Of a DNA stretch of 64,000 nucleotides, positions 26,703 to 35,665 are shown piece after piece. A program made the translations under genes and the position numbers. The notes beneath the pieces are model-generated. The model did no database searches and was not told the DNA's origin. It saw nothing but the letters and a program-made list of their open reading frames with translations. The first letter of the stretch is position 1. Every line of letters begins with the position of its first letter. Source of the DNA: Rhodopirellula baltica SH 1 (GTDB lineage: Bacteria; Planctomycetota; Planctomycetia; Pirellulales; Pirellulaceae); assembly GCF_000196115.1 (NCBI RefSeq), contig NC_005027.1:4712001-4776000 (forward strand). Direction: 5' to 3'.

Positions 26703-28295
26703 ATGGTTCCTCAAACCATCCGCTCGCTTGCGTTCAGCCGATATCTGTTCGTTGTTATCTTCGGAACCTTTGCCTGCTCATCGGTCTCAGCACAGGTTTC
26801 ATCGCCACCGTTGTTCAAAGTCCTTCTAAAGGACAACTCCAATCCCATTATCGGAACGCTCCTCGACCAAGACCCAAACAACGTGACGATCCGAGACATT
26901 TACACCAAGACGGATGTCAATTTCGAGCGGAGCAATGTCAAAGAGGTGGTCACACCATTTGCCTTTGATGATGCGGTGGAATCAATCGGGCTGGCAGAAA
27001 TGCTGAGCTGGAAGGTCGCACAAATTGCGTCGCAAAGGAAACAACCAGGCCGGATCGCCAAGGTGTCGTCGCAGGTCATCTATGTCACGCTTGGTACCAA
27101 CAGCGGCATTCGCAAAGACGCCAAGCTAGACGTCTTCCGCAATGAAGGCGAAATCAAAGATCCCGTGAGCGGCGAGGTGATTGCAGTCGAACGTCCTAAG
27201 ATCGCAGAGATCCAGGTCGTCGAGACTCACGAAAAGTACTGCAAAGCGAAACTAGTCGGAAACCTAGAACCCGATCTGCAAGTCGGCGACGAGGTCGAAC
27301 CCAATCTCGATCTGCGAATCGCGGTTTGCCCCATTCGTGACCAGAACGGAAACACGGCTGATGAGACACTTGTCATGGCCGAAGATCTCACGACCAGGCT
27401 GGTCAACCGAAGAGTCCCTGTCGTCGATCGCGAATCACTGGGATCAGTCTTGGATGAATTGCTCGCACAAAACTCCATTCTTTTCGATCCGAAAACCGCT
27501 CAAAAGCTTGGCGAATTGTCAGGAGCAACTCATGTTGTGGCGGGCAAAATCGTCGCCAATGGCCGCACGCGGGGCATCGTTTACGTCCGATTGATCGATG
27601 TACAAACCGGACGAATCGTCGTTGCAACTTCCACCTCAATCAGCCTGCCTCGTACGATGGCAGACACGGAACCCGGTCTTGCGTCGAGACGTCCGAGTCC
27701 AGCTCAGATGCCCCGAAACGGCAAGACCTTGGGTGAGTCACGGGCACTGCCATCATTTCTCACAACCCGATCTCGCTACCAAAAAGGCGAAGCGGGCGGC
27801 ATTCGCATTCAGGGATACGATGAATTCACATATCGAAACCAGGGTGTCATCTTCACCAAAGACATCGGTTGTGTATCTCGAGATTTCACTTTCGAAACGG
27901 TTCTTCAATTCGGCCCCGAGGACATGGTGGCAAACATTGGGATTGGATACGGAGTCGCCGACCGCAGTTACAACGGATTGAAAGACTCTGTTTATTTGCG
28001 GCTGCATTCACCGTACATGCGAATTGAACCGGGCTTGGTCGAACTGAATCGCTTCAAGCTAGGAGAGGAGAACGTTGGAGAATTGGCCACCGCGGGTCCG
28101 CACCTGGTACGAATCACGAAACAAGGCAACACGGTCACATTCCAAGTGGACTCAGGCAACGACGGTCCAACCGACGATGACTTCGAGACCACCATCGCCG
28201 ACATTGAAGAATTTGCACCATTCCTTCATTCGAAAAACTCCCCTCTGTTCTTTGCAGGTGCTGGAGAATACATCCGCGTTTCGCTTTCAAAGTGA
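26703..28295 (+). CDS. secreted protein with CsgG/FlgO-like domain and C-terminal jelly-roll-like region
   Basis: 530 residues with a signal peptide (hydrophobic YLFVVIFGTFACSSVSA, cleavage near residue 31). After a beta-rich N-terminal segment, roughly residues 215-305 resemble the CsgG/FlgO-type domain: VMAEDLTTRLVNRRVPVVDRE, then a LGELSGATHVVAGKI core and VRLIDVQTGRIV. That pattern is seen in outer-membrane-associated lipoproteins that gather at secretion or flagellar structures. The C-terminal third (about 365-530) has a LamG/laminin-like strand pattern (FTFETVLQFG, HLVRITKQGNTVTFQVDSG). No lipobox was found. The combination is unusual; a cell-surface binding role is plausible but not demonstrated. 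Confidence 0.7.
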   Translation: MVPQTIRSLAFSRYLFVVIFGTFACSSVSAQVSSPPLFKVLLKDNSNPIIGTLLDQDPNNVTIRDIYTKTDVNFERSNVKEVVTPFAFDDAVESIGLAEMLSWKVAQIASQRKQPGRIAKVSSQVIYVTLGTNSGIRKDAKLDVFRNEGEIKDPVSGEVIAVERPKIAEIQVVETHEKYCKAKLVGNLEPDLQVGDEVEPNLDLRIAVCPIRDQNGNTADETLVMAEDLTTRLVNRRVPVVDRESLGSVLDELLAQNSILFDPKTAQKLGELSGATHVVAGKIVANGRTRGIVYVRLIDVQTGRIVVATSTSISLPRTMADTEPGLASRRPSPAQMPRNGKTLGESRALPSFLTTRSRYQKGEAGGIRIQGYDEFTYRNQGVIFTKDIGCVSRDFTFETVLQFGPEDMVANIGIGYGVADRSYNGLKDSVYLRLHSPYMRIEPGLVELNRFKLGEENVGELATAGPHLVRITKQGNTVTFQVDSGNDGPTDDDFETTIADIEEFAPFLHSKNSPLFFAGAGEYIRVSLSK

Positions 28296-28897
28296 ACCAC
28301 CAACAGATTGGTCACTGAGTCACCAATCATCGCCCTCTTAAACTCTGGTGTCCTACGCGACGCTGCCAGAGAGGGGGAAACAAGCGGAAAGGCAACAGGC
28401 CGCCTCAGCCGATTGCGTTCGCATGTTCCTTCGTTTTCCCGGACCCACCCCGTGAAGCGAATGGTTCCCCGCAATAGATCACGCCGTTAATATTTCGCGA
28501 CGCCCGCCCAAACTCTTCCCCCGACTCGTGCGTCGGCAATGCATAGCCAACAGCCCCCCCCCACGGTCCAATTGATATCCCAATCTCTACGATCGTCTCT
28601 TCCAAATCAGCCTCTAATGCACCAGGCATTCCGCTTAGTCGATGATCGTCGGCAGCTATTCATTTGCCGAGCAACCGTGACGAACAATCCGCCCGCCGCG
28701 TAAACGAGCTTCTCACCGTCTTCATTCGCTTGCTGTTGTTTCAAATCGAATTGAACACTGCCTCAACTGACGATCCGTGCCGGCTGATTACTCATTAAGC
28801 CGCATCGCCCTCGCTATCGCTTGCAGACTATGATGGAACCAAGGCGATCGGTTGCTCGGACATGTGTGCGAAGTTTTTTTGGGATTGGGAGAATCGA
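28296..28897. other. long gene-poor spacer
   Basis: About 600 bases with no supportable gene. A hairpin GATTGGT/ACCAATC (28306-28328) lies ten bases after the upstream stop. The 74-codon minus-strand frame at 28405-28629 has no recognisable features. The region may contain degraded repeat sequence. Confidence 0.4.
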
Positions 28898-29962
28898 GTG
28901 GCGACGCGAGTTTTTATCACAGGGATCTGTGGTTTCGTTGGGAACATGCTCGCCAAACTGGCCGCGGAACATAACCTGGATTGGGAAATCTCAGGGATCG
29001 ACAACCTCGCTCGTCCAGGAAGCGACATCAATCGTCGCGATTTGATGTCGCGTGGTATCAACGTGGTGCACGGCGATTTACGAAACTCGTCCGACCTCGA
29101 TTGCATTGGGGACATCGACTGGGTGATCGATGCGGCGGCCAAGCCCTCCGTCTTAGCTGGTGTTGATGGCCAAACAAGCAGTCGACAGCTTGTCGAGCAC
29201 AATCTGATTGGCACACTCAACGTGCTGGAGCTTTGCAAACGCTCGCAGGCCGGTCTTGTTTTGCTAAGCAGCAGTCGTGTTTATTCGATCCATCCACTAG
29301 CGAAACTTTCGATCGAAATTCGAGACGGTGCGTACGTTCCCAAGCTACCGTTCCCCAAAGGTATGACCGAGGCTGGTATCAGCGAAAGCTTCTCGACCAC
29401 TCCACCCGTATCACTTTATGGATCGACCAAGCGTGCCTCCGAACAGATCGCACTCGAATACGCGGCGACTTTTGGATTTCCTTGTTTGGTCAATCGCTGC
29501 GGCATTTTGGCGGGAGCTGGACAATTTGGACGGCCGGACCAAGGAATCATCGCGTTCTGGATCCACAGCCATCAGGCCCGTCGTTCGTTGCACTACACTG
29601 GTTTCGACGCGCTCGGGCATCAGGTTCGTGATTGCCTCCACCCACGCGACTTGCTGGCACTCATTACTCGTCAAATGCAATCGGAACTTCATGGGATGCC
29701 CTTGATTACTAACGTTTCCGGTGGGGTCGAATCAGCAGTCTCTTTGCAGCAACTCACCGCTTGGTGCGACAGGCGTTTTGGCATTCACCCCGTCTCATCT
29801 CAGCATACCAATCGGCCTTTCGACCTCCCTTGGGTGGTACTAGACAATAAGCTGGCGAAAGAGACTTGGGGATGGCGTCCGGAAACAGAGAAAGAGGAAA
29901 TTTTCGCGGAGATCGCGGACTATGCGGAGCAAAACCCTGACTGGCTTGACATCTCATCATGA
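28898..29962 (+). CDS. NAD-dependent nucleotide-sugar epimerase/dehydratase (CDP-paratose 2-epimerase-like)
   Basis: 354 residues from a GTG start that has GGGAG six bases before it; an upstream ATG at 28862 would add a non-family extension. The protein opens with the extended-SDR cofactor motif TGICGFVG (residues 8-15), followed by GIDNLARPGSDIN, VVHGDLRN and an active-site YGSTK. The segment HQVRDCLHPRDLL near the C-terminus is the pattern of CDP-paratose/tyvelose 2-epimerases. It should act on an activated sugar for surface polysaccharide or lipopolysaccharide-like glycans. A glycosyltransferase follows 110 bases downstream, consistent with a small glycan locus. The exact nucleotide sugar cannot be told from sequence alone. 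Confidence 0.82.
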   Translation: MATRVFITGICGFVGNMLAKLAAEHNLDWEISGIDNLARPGSDINRRDLMSRGINVVHGDLRNSSDLDCIGDIDWVIDAAAKPSVLAGVDGQTSSRQLVEHNLIGTLNVLELCKRSQAGLVLLSSSRVYSIHPLAKLSIEIRDGAYVPKLPFPKGMTEAGISESFSTTPPVSLYGSTKRASEQIALEYAATFGFPCLVNRCGILAGAGQFGRPDQGIIAFWIHSHQARRSLHYTGFDALGHQVRDCLHPRDLLALITRQMQSELHGMPLITNVSGGVESAVSLQQLTAWCDRRFGIHPVSSQHTNRPFDLPWVVLDNKLAKETWGWRPETEKEEIFAEIADYAEQNPDWLDISS

Positions 29963-30072
29963 CAGCCTGCAGCCATGCCTCACACTGCAACGAATCCATC
30001 TTCCTGTCCCTCAATCACGACCTCAGATAGATTCACCCGTGGAATCAATGCGAAACAAAGTGGTTTAACCCG

Positions 30073-30894
30073 GTGCCCGAAGAACAAAAAGAACAAGCGA
30101 TCCCAGGCCCTGAGATGGAAAGTGCCTCTCCGGACAAAGGCGTAGACGAATTGAAGCTTCTTTCGGTTGTTATTCCTGCTCGAGACGAAGAAGGCTGCAT
30201 TCGCTCCAGTGTCGAACACCTGCATTTGGAACTACGACTCAAAGAGGTACCTCACGAAATTGTCGTCGTCGATGACGGAAGCTCAGACAGAACTTGGGCA
30301 ATTCTATCCGAAATGGCAAATACGCTCCCCGCTTTGAAGCCCGTGCAAAACGTTGGCGAACACGGCTTCGGACTTGCAATTCGGTATGGAATTGATCAGT
30401 CCGAAGGCGATGCCGTTGTCATCATGATGGCCGATGAATCCGATGATTGCCGTGACGTCGTCCGCTACTGGAACTTATTGAACGAAGGTTTCGATGCCGT
30501 CTTCGGAAGTCGATTCGTGAAAGGTGGGGGTGTTGTCGATTATCCCTGGCTGAAATTGTTCTTGAATCGAACAGCCAATCATTTGATCCGCTTCCTTTTT
30601 CGAATCAAGCTGAACGACACCACAAATGCCTTCAAAGCATATCGGCGGACAACGCTGGACGGATGCCGACCATTTCTTTCGCCTCATTTCAATCTGACTG
30701 TCGAATTACCACTGAAGGCCATCGCACGTGGCTATTCATGGACTGTCATTCCTATTACATGGCGGAATCGACGCACTGGACTGGCGAAACTTAAAGTCCG
30801 AGAGATGGGAAGTCGCTACTTCTTCATCGTTGCGTACGTTTGGCTCGAGAAATACTTCAGCCGTGGCGACTATGTGAAAGCAGAGAAGTCGTAG
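30073..30894 (+). CDS. GT2-family glycosyltransferase (dolichol-phosphate-mannose-synthase-like)
   Basis: 273 residues, GTG start. GT-A fold signatures are LSVVIPARDEEG (30-41), IVVVDDGSSDRT and the metal-binding-type MMADESDD. FNLTVELPLKAIARG and the R-R-x-G-x-(S/A)-K-L segment (WRNRRTGLAKLKVREM) match the dolichol/polyprenyl-phosphate sugar synthases. Members transfer a sugar from a nucleotide donor to a lipid phosphate at the membrane. It lacks the C-terminal transmembrane pair of some relatives, so it is probably peripheral. It follows the epimerase and is presumably used with it. The lipid acceptor is inferred. Confidence 0.8.
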   Translation: MPEEQKEQAIPGPEMESASPDKGVDELKLLSVVIPARDEEGCIRSSVEHLHLELRLKEVPHEIVVVDDGSSDRTWAILSEMANTLPALKPVQNVGEHGFGLAIRYGIDQSEGDAVVIMMADESDDCRDVVRYWNLLNEGFDAVFGSRFVKGGGVVDYPWLKLFLNRTANHLIRFLFRIKLNDTTNAFKAYRRTTLDGCRPFLSPHFNLTVELPLKAIARGYSWTVIPITWRNRRTGLAKLKVREMGSRYFFIVAYVWLEKYFSRGDYVKAEKS

Positions 30895-31468
30895 ACGCGG
30901 GTCCTCGCCAACTCTTCTGCTTTCCGAAGAACGCCCCCGATGAAATACAAAACGGCCGCCGCGCTGCCTGCCTACGCTAGCATATGAACCAATCATGGCA
31001 GCATGATCGAGCTGAAATCCCCAGCCTCGAATCGGCTTCGCTGCGATGGAAAACGACACATTGGTTGACACGCAAAACCGGCGAGCCACAGGTGCGAGAT
31101 TCTCGGCACACTGAAACGTTTGCCAATCAACCTTCTGGTGCCCTTCGCTTAGAGCGGGGCCGGTCCATCGAATCGACCAAACAAGAACTAAGCCCTCGCT
31201 TTTGACACCGCAACAAATGAAAAGGCCGCGTCTAGGCGGCGGTGCGGATATTGAAAGCAAATCGAATCAGCTGATTCGGCGGTGGCAATTCTTGCGGTAC
31301 AGCGCCGGCTGGCAGTGCTATTCCGGGGCAACCACCCACCTTCACGCTCGCCGTTAAATTCAATCGAACGCACCCCAAAAGTGGTCTATCAGGTTACAAT
31401 CCCGCCGCATCGCCGCGTCTTCACGCGATCTTAACAGTCCAATTCCGAAGATTTGGAACGGGAAACCC
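30895..31468. other. long gene-poor spacer
   Basis: 574 bases between the glycosyltransferase and the Na/Pi cotransporter. Short frames occur on both strands but none has a domain, membrane segment or plausible start. No RNA gene was recognised. Confidence 0.4.
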
Positions 31469-33151
31469 TTGGATTCTTCCACGCTGATCAAGATGATTTT
31501 CGAACTGGCCGGCGGCCTAGGCATTTTTCTGTTGGGCATGAAGCACATGTCCGACGGAATGCAGGCCGTCGCTGGGAACAGCCTTCGTCGTTTGGTCGGC
31601 GCGGTCACGAACCATCGGGTTTTCGCCACGACCGTCGGCATTATCGTGACTTGTATCGTTCAATCCAGCTCGATCACAACGGTGATGGTTGTCGGATTCG
31701 TCAACAGTGGCGTGATGAGTTTGTCACAGGCGGTCGGCGTGATCATGGGAGCCAATATTGGCACGACGATCACCGGCTGGATTCTGGTTTTGAAGATCGG
31801 CAAATACGGGTTGCCGCTGCTGGGTTTTGCGGCATTCATGTACCTGTTCACCCGCAACGATCGCTGGCGTTACTGGGCGATGTTTGTGATGGGCATCGGC
31901 ATGGTGTTCTTTGGGCTTGAAGTGATGAAGGACGCTTGTTCAATCATCAAAGAGATGCCTGACTTCGAAGCTTGGTTCGCACGTTTCCAAGCCGACACGT
32001 ACGTGGGTGTTCTGAAATGCGCTCTCGTCGGCTGCGTCCTCACGACGTTGGTCCAGTCCTCTTCCGCGACGCTCGGCATCACAATCTCGCTAGCGACCCA
32101 GGGCGTGATCTCGTACCCGACCGCCGCTGCTTTGATCTTGGGTGAAAACCTCGGAACAACGATCACAGCTTTTCTAGCGTCGCTAGGAACCACTACGAAT
32201 GCAAAACGTGCCGCATACTTTCACGTGATCTTCAATCTGATTGGCGTGTTCTGGATCACGTTGATCTTCCAGTGGTACATCCAACTGATTCAAGGCATCG
32301 TCGGTGTCGACGTAACTGAATCAGTCCTGGTCGATGGGAACGAAACCTATCCCAATACGGTCGCAGCCATCGCGGCGACACACAGCGTTTTCAACGTGTG
32401 CAACACACTGTTGTTCATGCCATTCTTGACGCCGATGGTGCGTTTCCTGGAACGGATCATTCCGTCGCTGTCTTACAAAGAAAAACCGCGTCTAACGGAT
32501 CTAGACATCCGTATCTTGGAAACGCCACTTCTCGCGATCGAGCAATCCCGCAAAGAGATCCTCAAGATGGGCGACGGTTGCCTAAAAATGCTCGACTGGC
32601 ATTTGGAACTGATGCAAGCCGACGAACCCAACAAGCAACTCGGCGACCGACTACGACAACGCGAACGAGTGTTGGATTCGGTCCAAGACGAAGTCGCTGC
32701 GTTCATCACCAACTTGCTCTCTGGGAACGTCTCGCACGCGACGGCGGAAGAGGGACGCCGGCAATTGCGACTGGCCGATGAATACGAATCCATCAGTGAC
32801 TACATCGTCAACTTAGACAAGTTTGACCGAAAGCTAAGACGCGACGGATTTCGTTTCACCGAGTCTCAGCGAGCGGACTTGGAAACACTCAATCGCCACG
32901 TGAAAACCTACACCCATGATATTCACGAGGCTTTATCAGCTTCCAACCCCAACATCTTGACCAGCACCGATGCCAGCGGCAAACGCATCCGAGATCAGGT
33001 GAAGGCTCTACGTCGGAAACATTTGGAAGAACTTTCCGCTGGCACGATCCCGCCCGTGGTCAGCGTCGCATTCATGGCCGCCCTGAATGCATACATTCGT
33101 GTTCGAGACCACGCCAGAAATATCGCCGAGACAATCGCTCTCGAAAAGTGA
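31469..33151 (+). CDS. Na/Pi cotransporter family protein (NptA type) with PhoU-like tail
   Basis: 560 residues from a TTG start (an ATG at 31493 is the alternative). The membrane part has the two inverted QSSS repeats that define the SLC34/NptA family: residues 65-68 and 196-199, each followed by a G-A/E-N-I/L-G-T-T loop (MGANIGTTITG, LGENLGTTITA). The cytoplasmic C-terminal region (about 345-555) is helical and PhoU-like. The protein should import phosphate with sodium, or export it when overloaded, as reported for some YjbB-like relatives. It is 12 kb from the phoX-phoD pair, so shared phosphate control is possible but not shown. Confidence 0.9.
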   Translation: MDSSTLIKMIFELAGGLGIFLLGMKHMSDGMQAVAGNSLRRLVGAVTNHRVFATTVGIIVTCIVQSSSITTVMVVGFVNSGVMSLSQAVGVIMGANIGTTITGWILVLKIGKYGLPLLGFAAFMYLFTRNDRWRYWAMFVMGIGMVFFGLEVMKDACSIIKEMPDFEAWFARFQADTYVGVLKCALVGCVLTTLVQSSSATLGITISLATQGVISYPTAAALILGENLGTTITAFLASLGTTTNAKRAAYFHVIFNLIGVFWITLIFQWYIQLIQGIVGVDVTESVLVDGNETYPNTVAAIAATHSVFNVCNTLLFMPFLTPMVRFLERIIPSLSYKEKPRLTDLDIRILETPLLAIEQSRKEILKMGDGCLKMLDWHLELMQADEPNKQLGDRLRQRERVLDSVQDEVAAFITNLLSGNVSHATAEEGRRQLRLADEYESISDYIVNLDKFDRKLRRDGFRFTESQRADLETLNRHVKTYTHDIHEALSASNPNILTSTDASGKRIRDQVKALRRKHLEELSAGTIPPVVSVAFMAALNAYIRVRDHARNIAETIALEK

Positions 33152-33531
33152 TCTTGGTCAGACGCACTTCAGAACAGCGGATGCTGCCACTCACCCCCAT
33201 CAGCCGAAACGCACTGGCGTCCGGTTCATCGTCGCTGTCCGCCGACCACAGAAGCAAGACGACGCTCGACGAACAGGAGATGTTGTCGAACGCTACCTCG
33301 TCTCGGATCCAGCGCGACACCTCGTACCACCGAGCTTGGCGGGGAAGACCTGGTGGCCACAGAATCTCGAACGAAACCCACCATCACATGAACGGTTGCA
33401 CCACTGGTTGCACCTGATTCAGGCAACCGTGGTAAATCAGGGTCCATTCCTGACCATTCTGCTGGGAATGCCGACGACGGGAAATTCCGTCCGCGCATGA
33501 AAAAACCCCGTGAATCACGGGGTTCTTTGGA
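33152..33531. other. spacer with the tRNA terminator, otherwise empty
   Basis: 380 bases between the phosphate transporter and tRNA-Leu. Apart from the terminator at 33500-33525 I see no gene. Overlapping frames on both strands lack any protein features. Confidence 0.45.
33500..33525 (-). terminator. rho-independent terminator of tRNA-Leu
   Basis: On the minus strand a 7-base stem CCCCGTG/CACGGGG (33506-33522) with a three-base loop is followed by a U-run (complement of 33500-33505). It lies about ten bases downstream of the tRNA 3' end. Confidence 0.85.
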
Positions 33532-33616
<85 letters not shown>

Positions 33617-33691
33617 GAGCTGTGTTGGTCTTTGCTGGACGGGAAAGTTTGGCACAAATCTGTCTGGCGTCAACGCCCAGTCATGCTGGAA

Positions 33692-34429
33692 TCATCGAGT
33701 CGCTTGACCGGGCTGGACGGCTGCGACGAATTGGCGGATTTTCTCGGCGTTTTTGCGACCTTTGGGCTGCTCGACCCCGCTGGCGACATCAACGCCGGTC
33801 GCCCCGCTGACCTGAATCGCTTCTCGTACGTTTTCGGGATTGAGACCTCCGGCCAACACCCATCCTGCCGCCGAATCACCTCGACGATCCGCCCACGCTC
33901 GTATGCTCGGCCAATCCAAAGGCTGACCGCCTCCTCCAAACGAGGCTCCCGCGTCCGCGTCGAGCAAGTACGAGACATCCACCTCATTCCACTTGCCGAT
34001 GACATCATCAATCTGTCCCAGCTTGAGTTTCCCGCGGGGCAACCGAATCGCTCGCAAGATACTTTGGCCAGCTCGCACCAGATCTTCGGCCAACGACACA
34101 GGTTCATCACCATGCAACTGGATCCAATCGAGCTGCAACGAACCAGCCACCCGCTGGATGAACTCCAAGTCATGGTTGACGAACAATCCAACTCGCGTCA
34201 GCCCCACTTCTCGAGCGACTTCGTTGATTCGGATGGTTTCCTCCGCATCGGGGTTGAGCGAACGGACGCTGGGTTCGTAGAAGTTCAATCCCACCGCGTC
34301 GGCTCCGGCATCGGCAACGGATCGCACATCCTGCACGCTTCGCATGCCGCAGATTTTGATCGCAAACGGCGACCGAAATGGCTGCGTGGTGGGGGGATCG
34401 CTGGGGCCGACGGGAGGCAAGGTTGTCAC
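33692..34429 (-). CDS. trpF: phosphoribosylanthranilate isomerase
   Basis: 245 residues of a TIM barrel. The hallmark KICGMRS motif at about 25-31 carries the catalytic Cys, followed by GADAVGLNFYEPSVR and VGLFVNHD. WIQLHGDE is the second conserved block, and LLDADAGASFGGGGQPLDW holds the catalytic Asp region and phosphate-binding glycines. WVLAGGLNPENV and GVDVASGVE close the barrel. It converts phosphoribosylanthranilate to the carboxyphenylamino ribulose phosphate in tryptophan synthesis. No other trp gene is in the window, so the pathway is dispersed here. A 20-residue N-terminal extension precedes the barrel; the start may be later. Confidence 0.93.
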   Translation of the reverse strand: MTTLPPVGPSDPPTTQPFRSPFAIKICGMRSVQDVRSVADAGADAVGLNFYEPSVRSLNPDAEETIRINEVAREVGLTRVGLFVNHDLEFIQRVAGSLQLDWIQLHGDEPVSLAEDLVRAGQSILRAIRLPRGKLKLGQIDDVIGKWNEVDVSYLLDADAGASFGGGGQPLDWPSIRAWADRRGDSAAGWVLAGGLNPENVREAIQVSGATGVDVASGVEQPKGRKNAEKIRQFVAAVQPGQATR

Positions 34430-34480
34430 AATTGTCTCAAGTTTCCTGGATCACCGAAGTGGAACTGACCGATCATCAAG

Positions 34481-35422
34481 ATGGACGGTCTCGAGATCTT
34501 CGGGCACGTTCAAACCGCCGATCCCTCGCATTTTCAGTGGCATCGTTTCGTGTCTGGCAAGTTCGCTGCATTGAGAATCCTAACACGCAACCCGCACGTC
34601 GGCATCGCGGTCACTTCGATCGCCAGTTTCACATTGGTGATGGCAATCTGGCCGCCGAGGCCAACCCAGCATCGGGTTTCTTATCCGCAGGCGGTTCGCA
34701 ACGAAACGTCGGCGGCTGATCTCAATGCTACCGAATGGTCGCACCGAATTGTGACCAGCGATAATGTGGATGGGTTTCGCAATCGTCTGCTGGACGCTCA
34801 ACAACCCAAAGCATCAGCCAATGTGGGATGGGTGCGTTGGCGAAGCGAAGTGGCAGCCTTTTACGCGAAAGCCGAACAGAACCGAGTCGCTTTGAAAGAG
34901 AGCGATCGGGAATCACCACTTCGGTTGGCCAGCCACTCGATGCCCGATTCGTCGGCTGAGCAGTCTTTAGAAAAGTCCACCGCGGCGTCCAAGTGGATCG
35001 CGTTTTGGCAGAGCGAAACGGCACGCACCAACGAATGGTTGGCCGGATACGAGCGGGCCAACGCGGATCGCATCGCGATGTTTGCGAACTCCATCGAGGT
35101 GAGCGCGCTGCCAATGTCGTGGCCGATTCGCGCCTGGACCTGGGCGATCGGCGTGGCTCTCATGGTCGCCATCACGGGCTGGACCTGGATCGAGACCTGC
35201 CCTGCCCGTCGGTTGGAACTGGCGTCGCTGGGCATCAGCGAACAGAAAGAAGAAGCGTCGCGGGCCCAAGACGAGGGCGAGAATTGGACGGAGATGGCGT
35301 TTCGAGCCGAATGGGTCGCGGTGACCCAACCCGTGGGAGTCTGGTTGCGGCGAACGACTGCCGTATGCCTGGTCATCGCGGCGAGCCTTCTGGTTGCCGT
35401 CCGCGTGCTTGGCATTGTTTAG
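34481..35422 (+). CDS. membrane protein of unknown function with central soluble domain
   Basis: 313 residues. One hydrophobic segment near the N-terminus (about 42-58, VGIAVTSIASFTLVMAI), a Q/E/R-rich middle part (about 60-205), a second helix (about 215-233) and a third at the C-terminus (about 293-311, AVCLVIAASLLVAVRVL). The layout resembles the chain-length-determinant/Wzz-like topology, but no family motif was recognised, so I do not assign that function. It is divergent from trpF by 51 bases and ends about 240 bases before leuS. Confidence 0.6.
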   Translation: MDGLEIFGHVQTADPSHFQWHRFVSGKFAALRILTRNPHVGIAVTSIASFTLVMAIWPPRPTQHRVSYPQAVRNETSAADLNATEWSHRIVTSDNVDGFRNRLLDAQQPKASANVGWVRWRSEVAAFYAKAEQNRVALKESDRESPLRLASHSMPDSSAEQSLEKSTAASKWIAFWQSETARTNEWLAGYERANADRIAMFANSIEVSALPMSWPIRAWTWAIGVALMVAITGWTWIETCPARRLELASLGISEQKEEASRAQDEGENWTEMAFRAEWVAVTQPVGVWLRRTTAVCLVIAASLLVAVRVLGIV

Positions 35423-35665
35423 CAGGCAGCGGACTTGCCGGAGCAGCGCCGAAGCGGCTTGATCCGGCCTACTTGGACAAATGCACAGACGTCATTTGAC
35501 AGGAAGTTGGCAACGCAAGCGAGCTTGCCAGACCAGCTCCCACACCAGACCGCTTGCCCGAAAACGCCCTCTGAGGGAACCTGTTTGCAACGCGGAGTGG
35601 TCGCTTTTTCATTGCTAGTGCCCTGCCCCGCTCTGCCCTGCCCTTCCCCGCATCGCTAAGACGAC

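Noticed and set aside
28405-28629. 74-codon minus-strand frame in the spacer before the epimerase
   Set aside because: Short, no signal, domain or ribosome site. It may be repeat-derived, but nothing in the window supports a gene.
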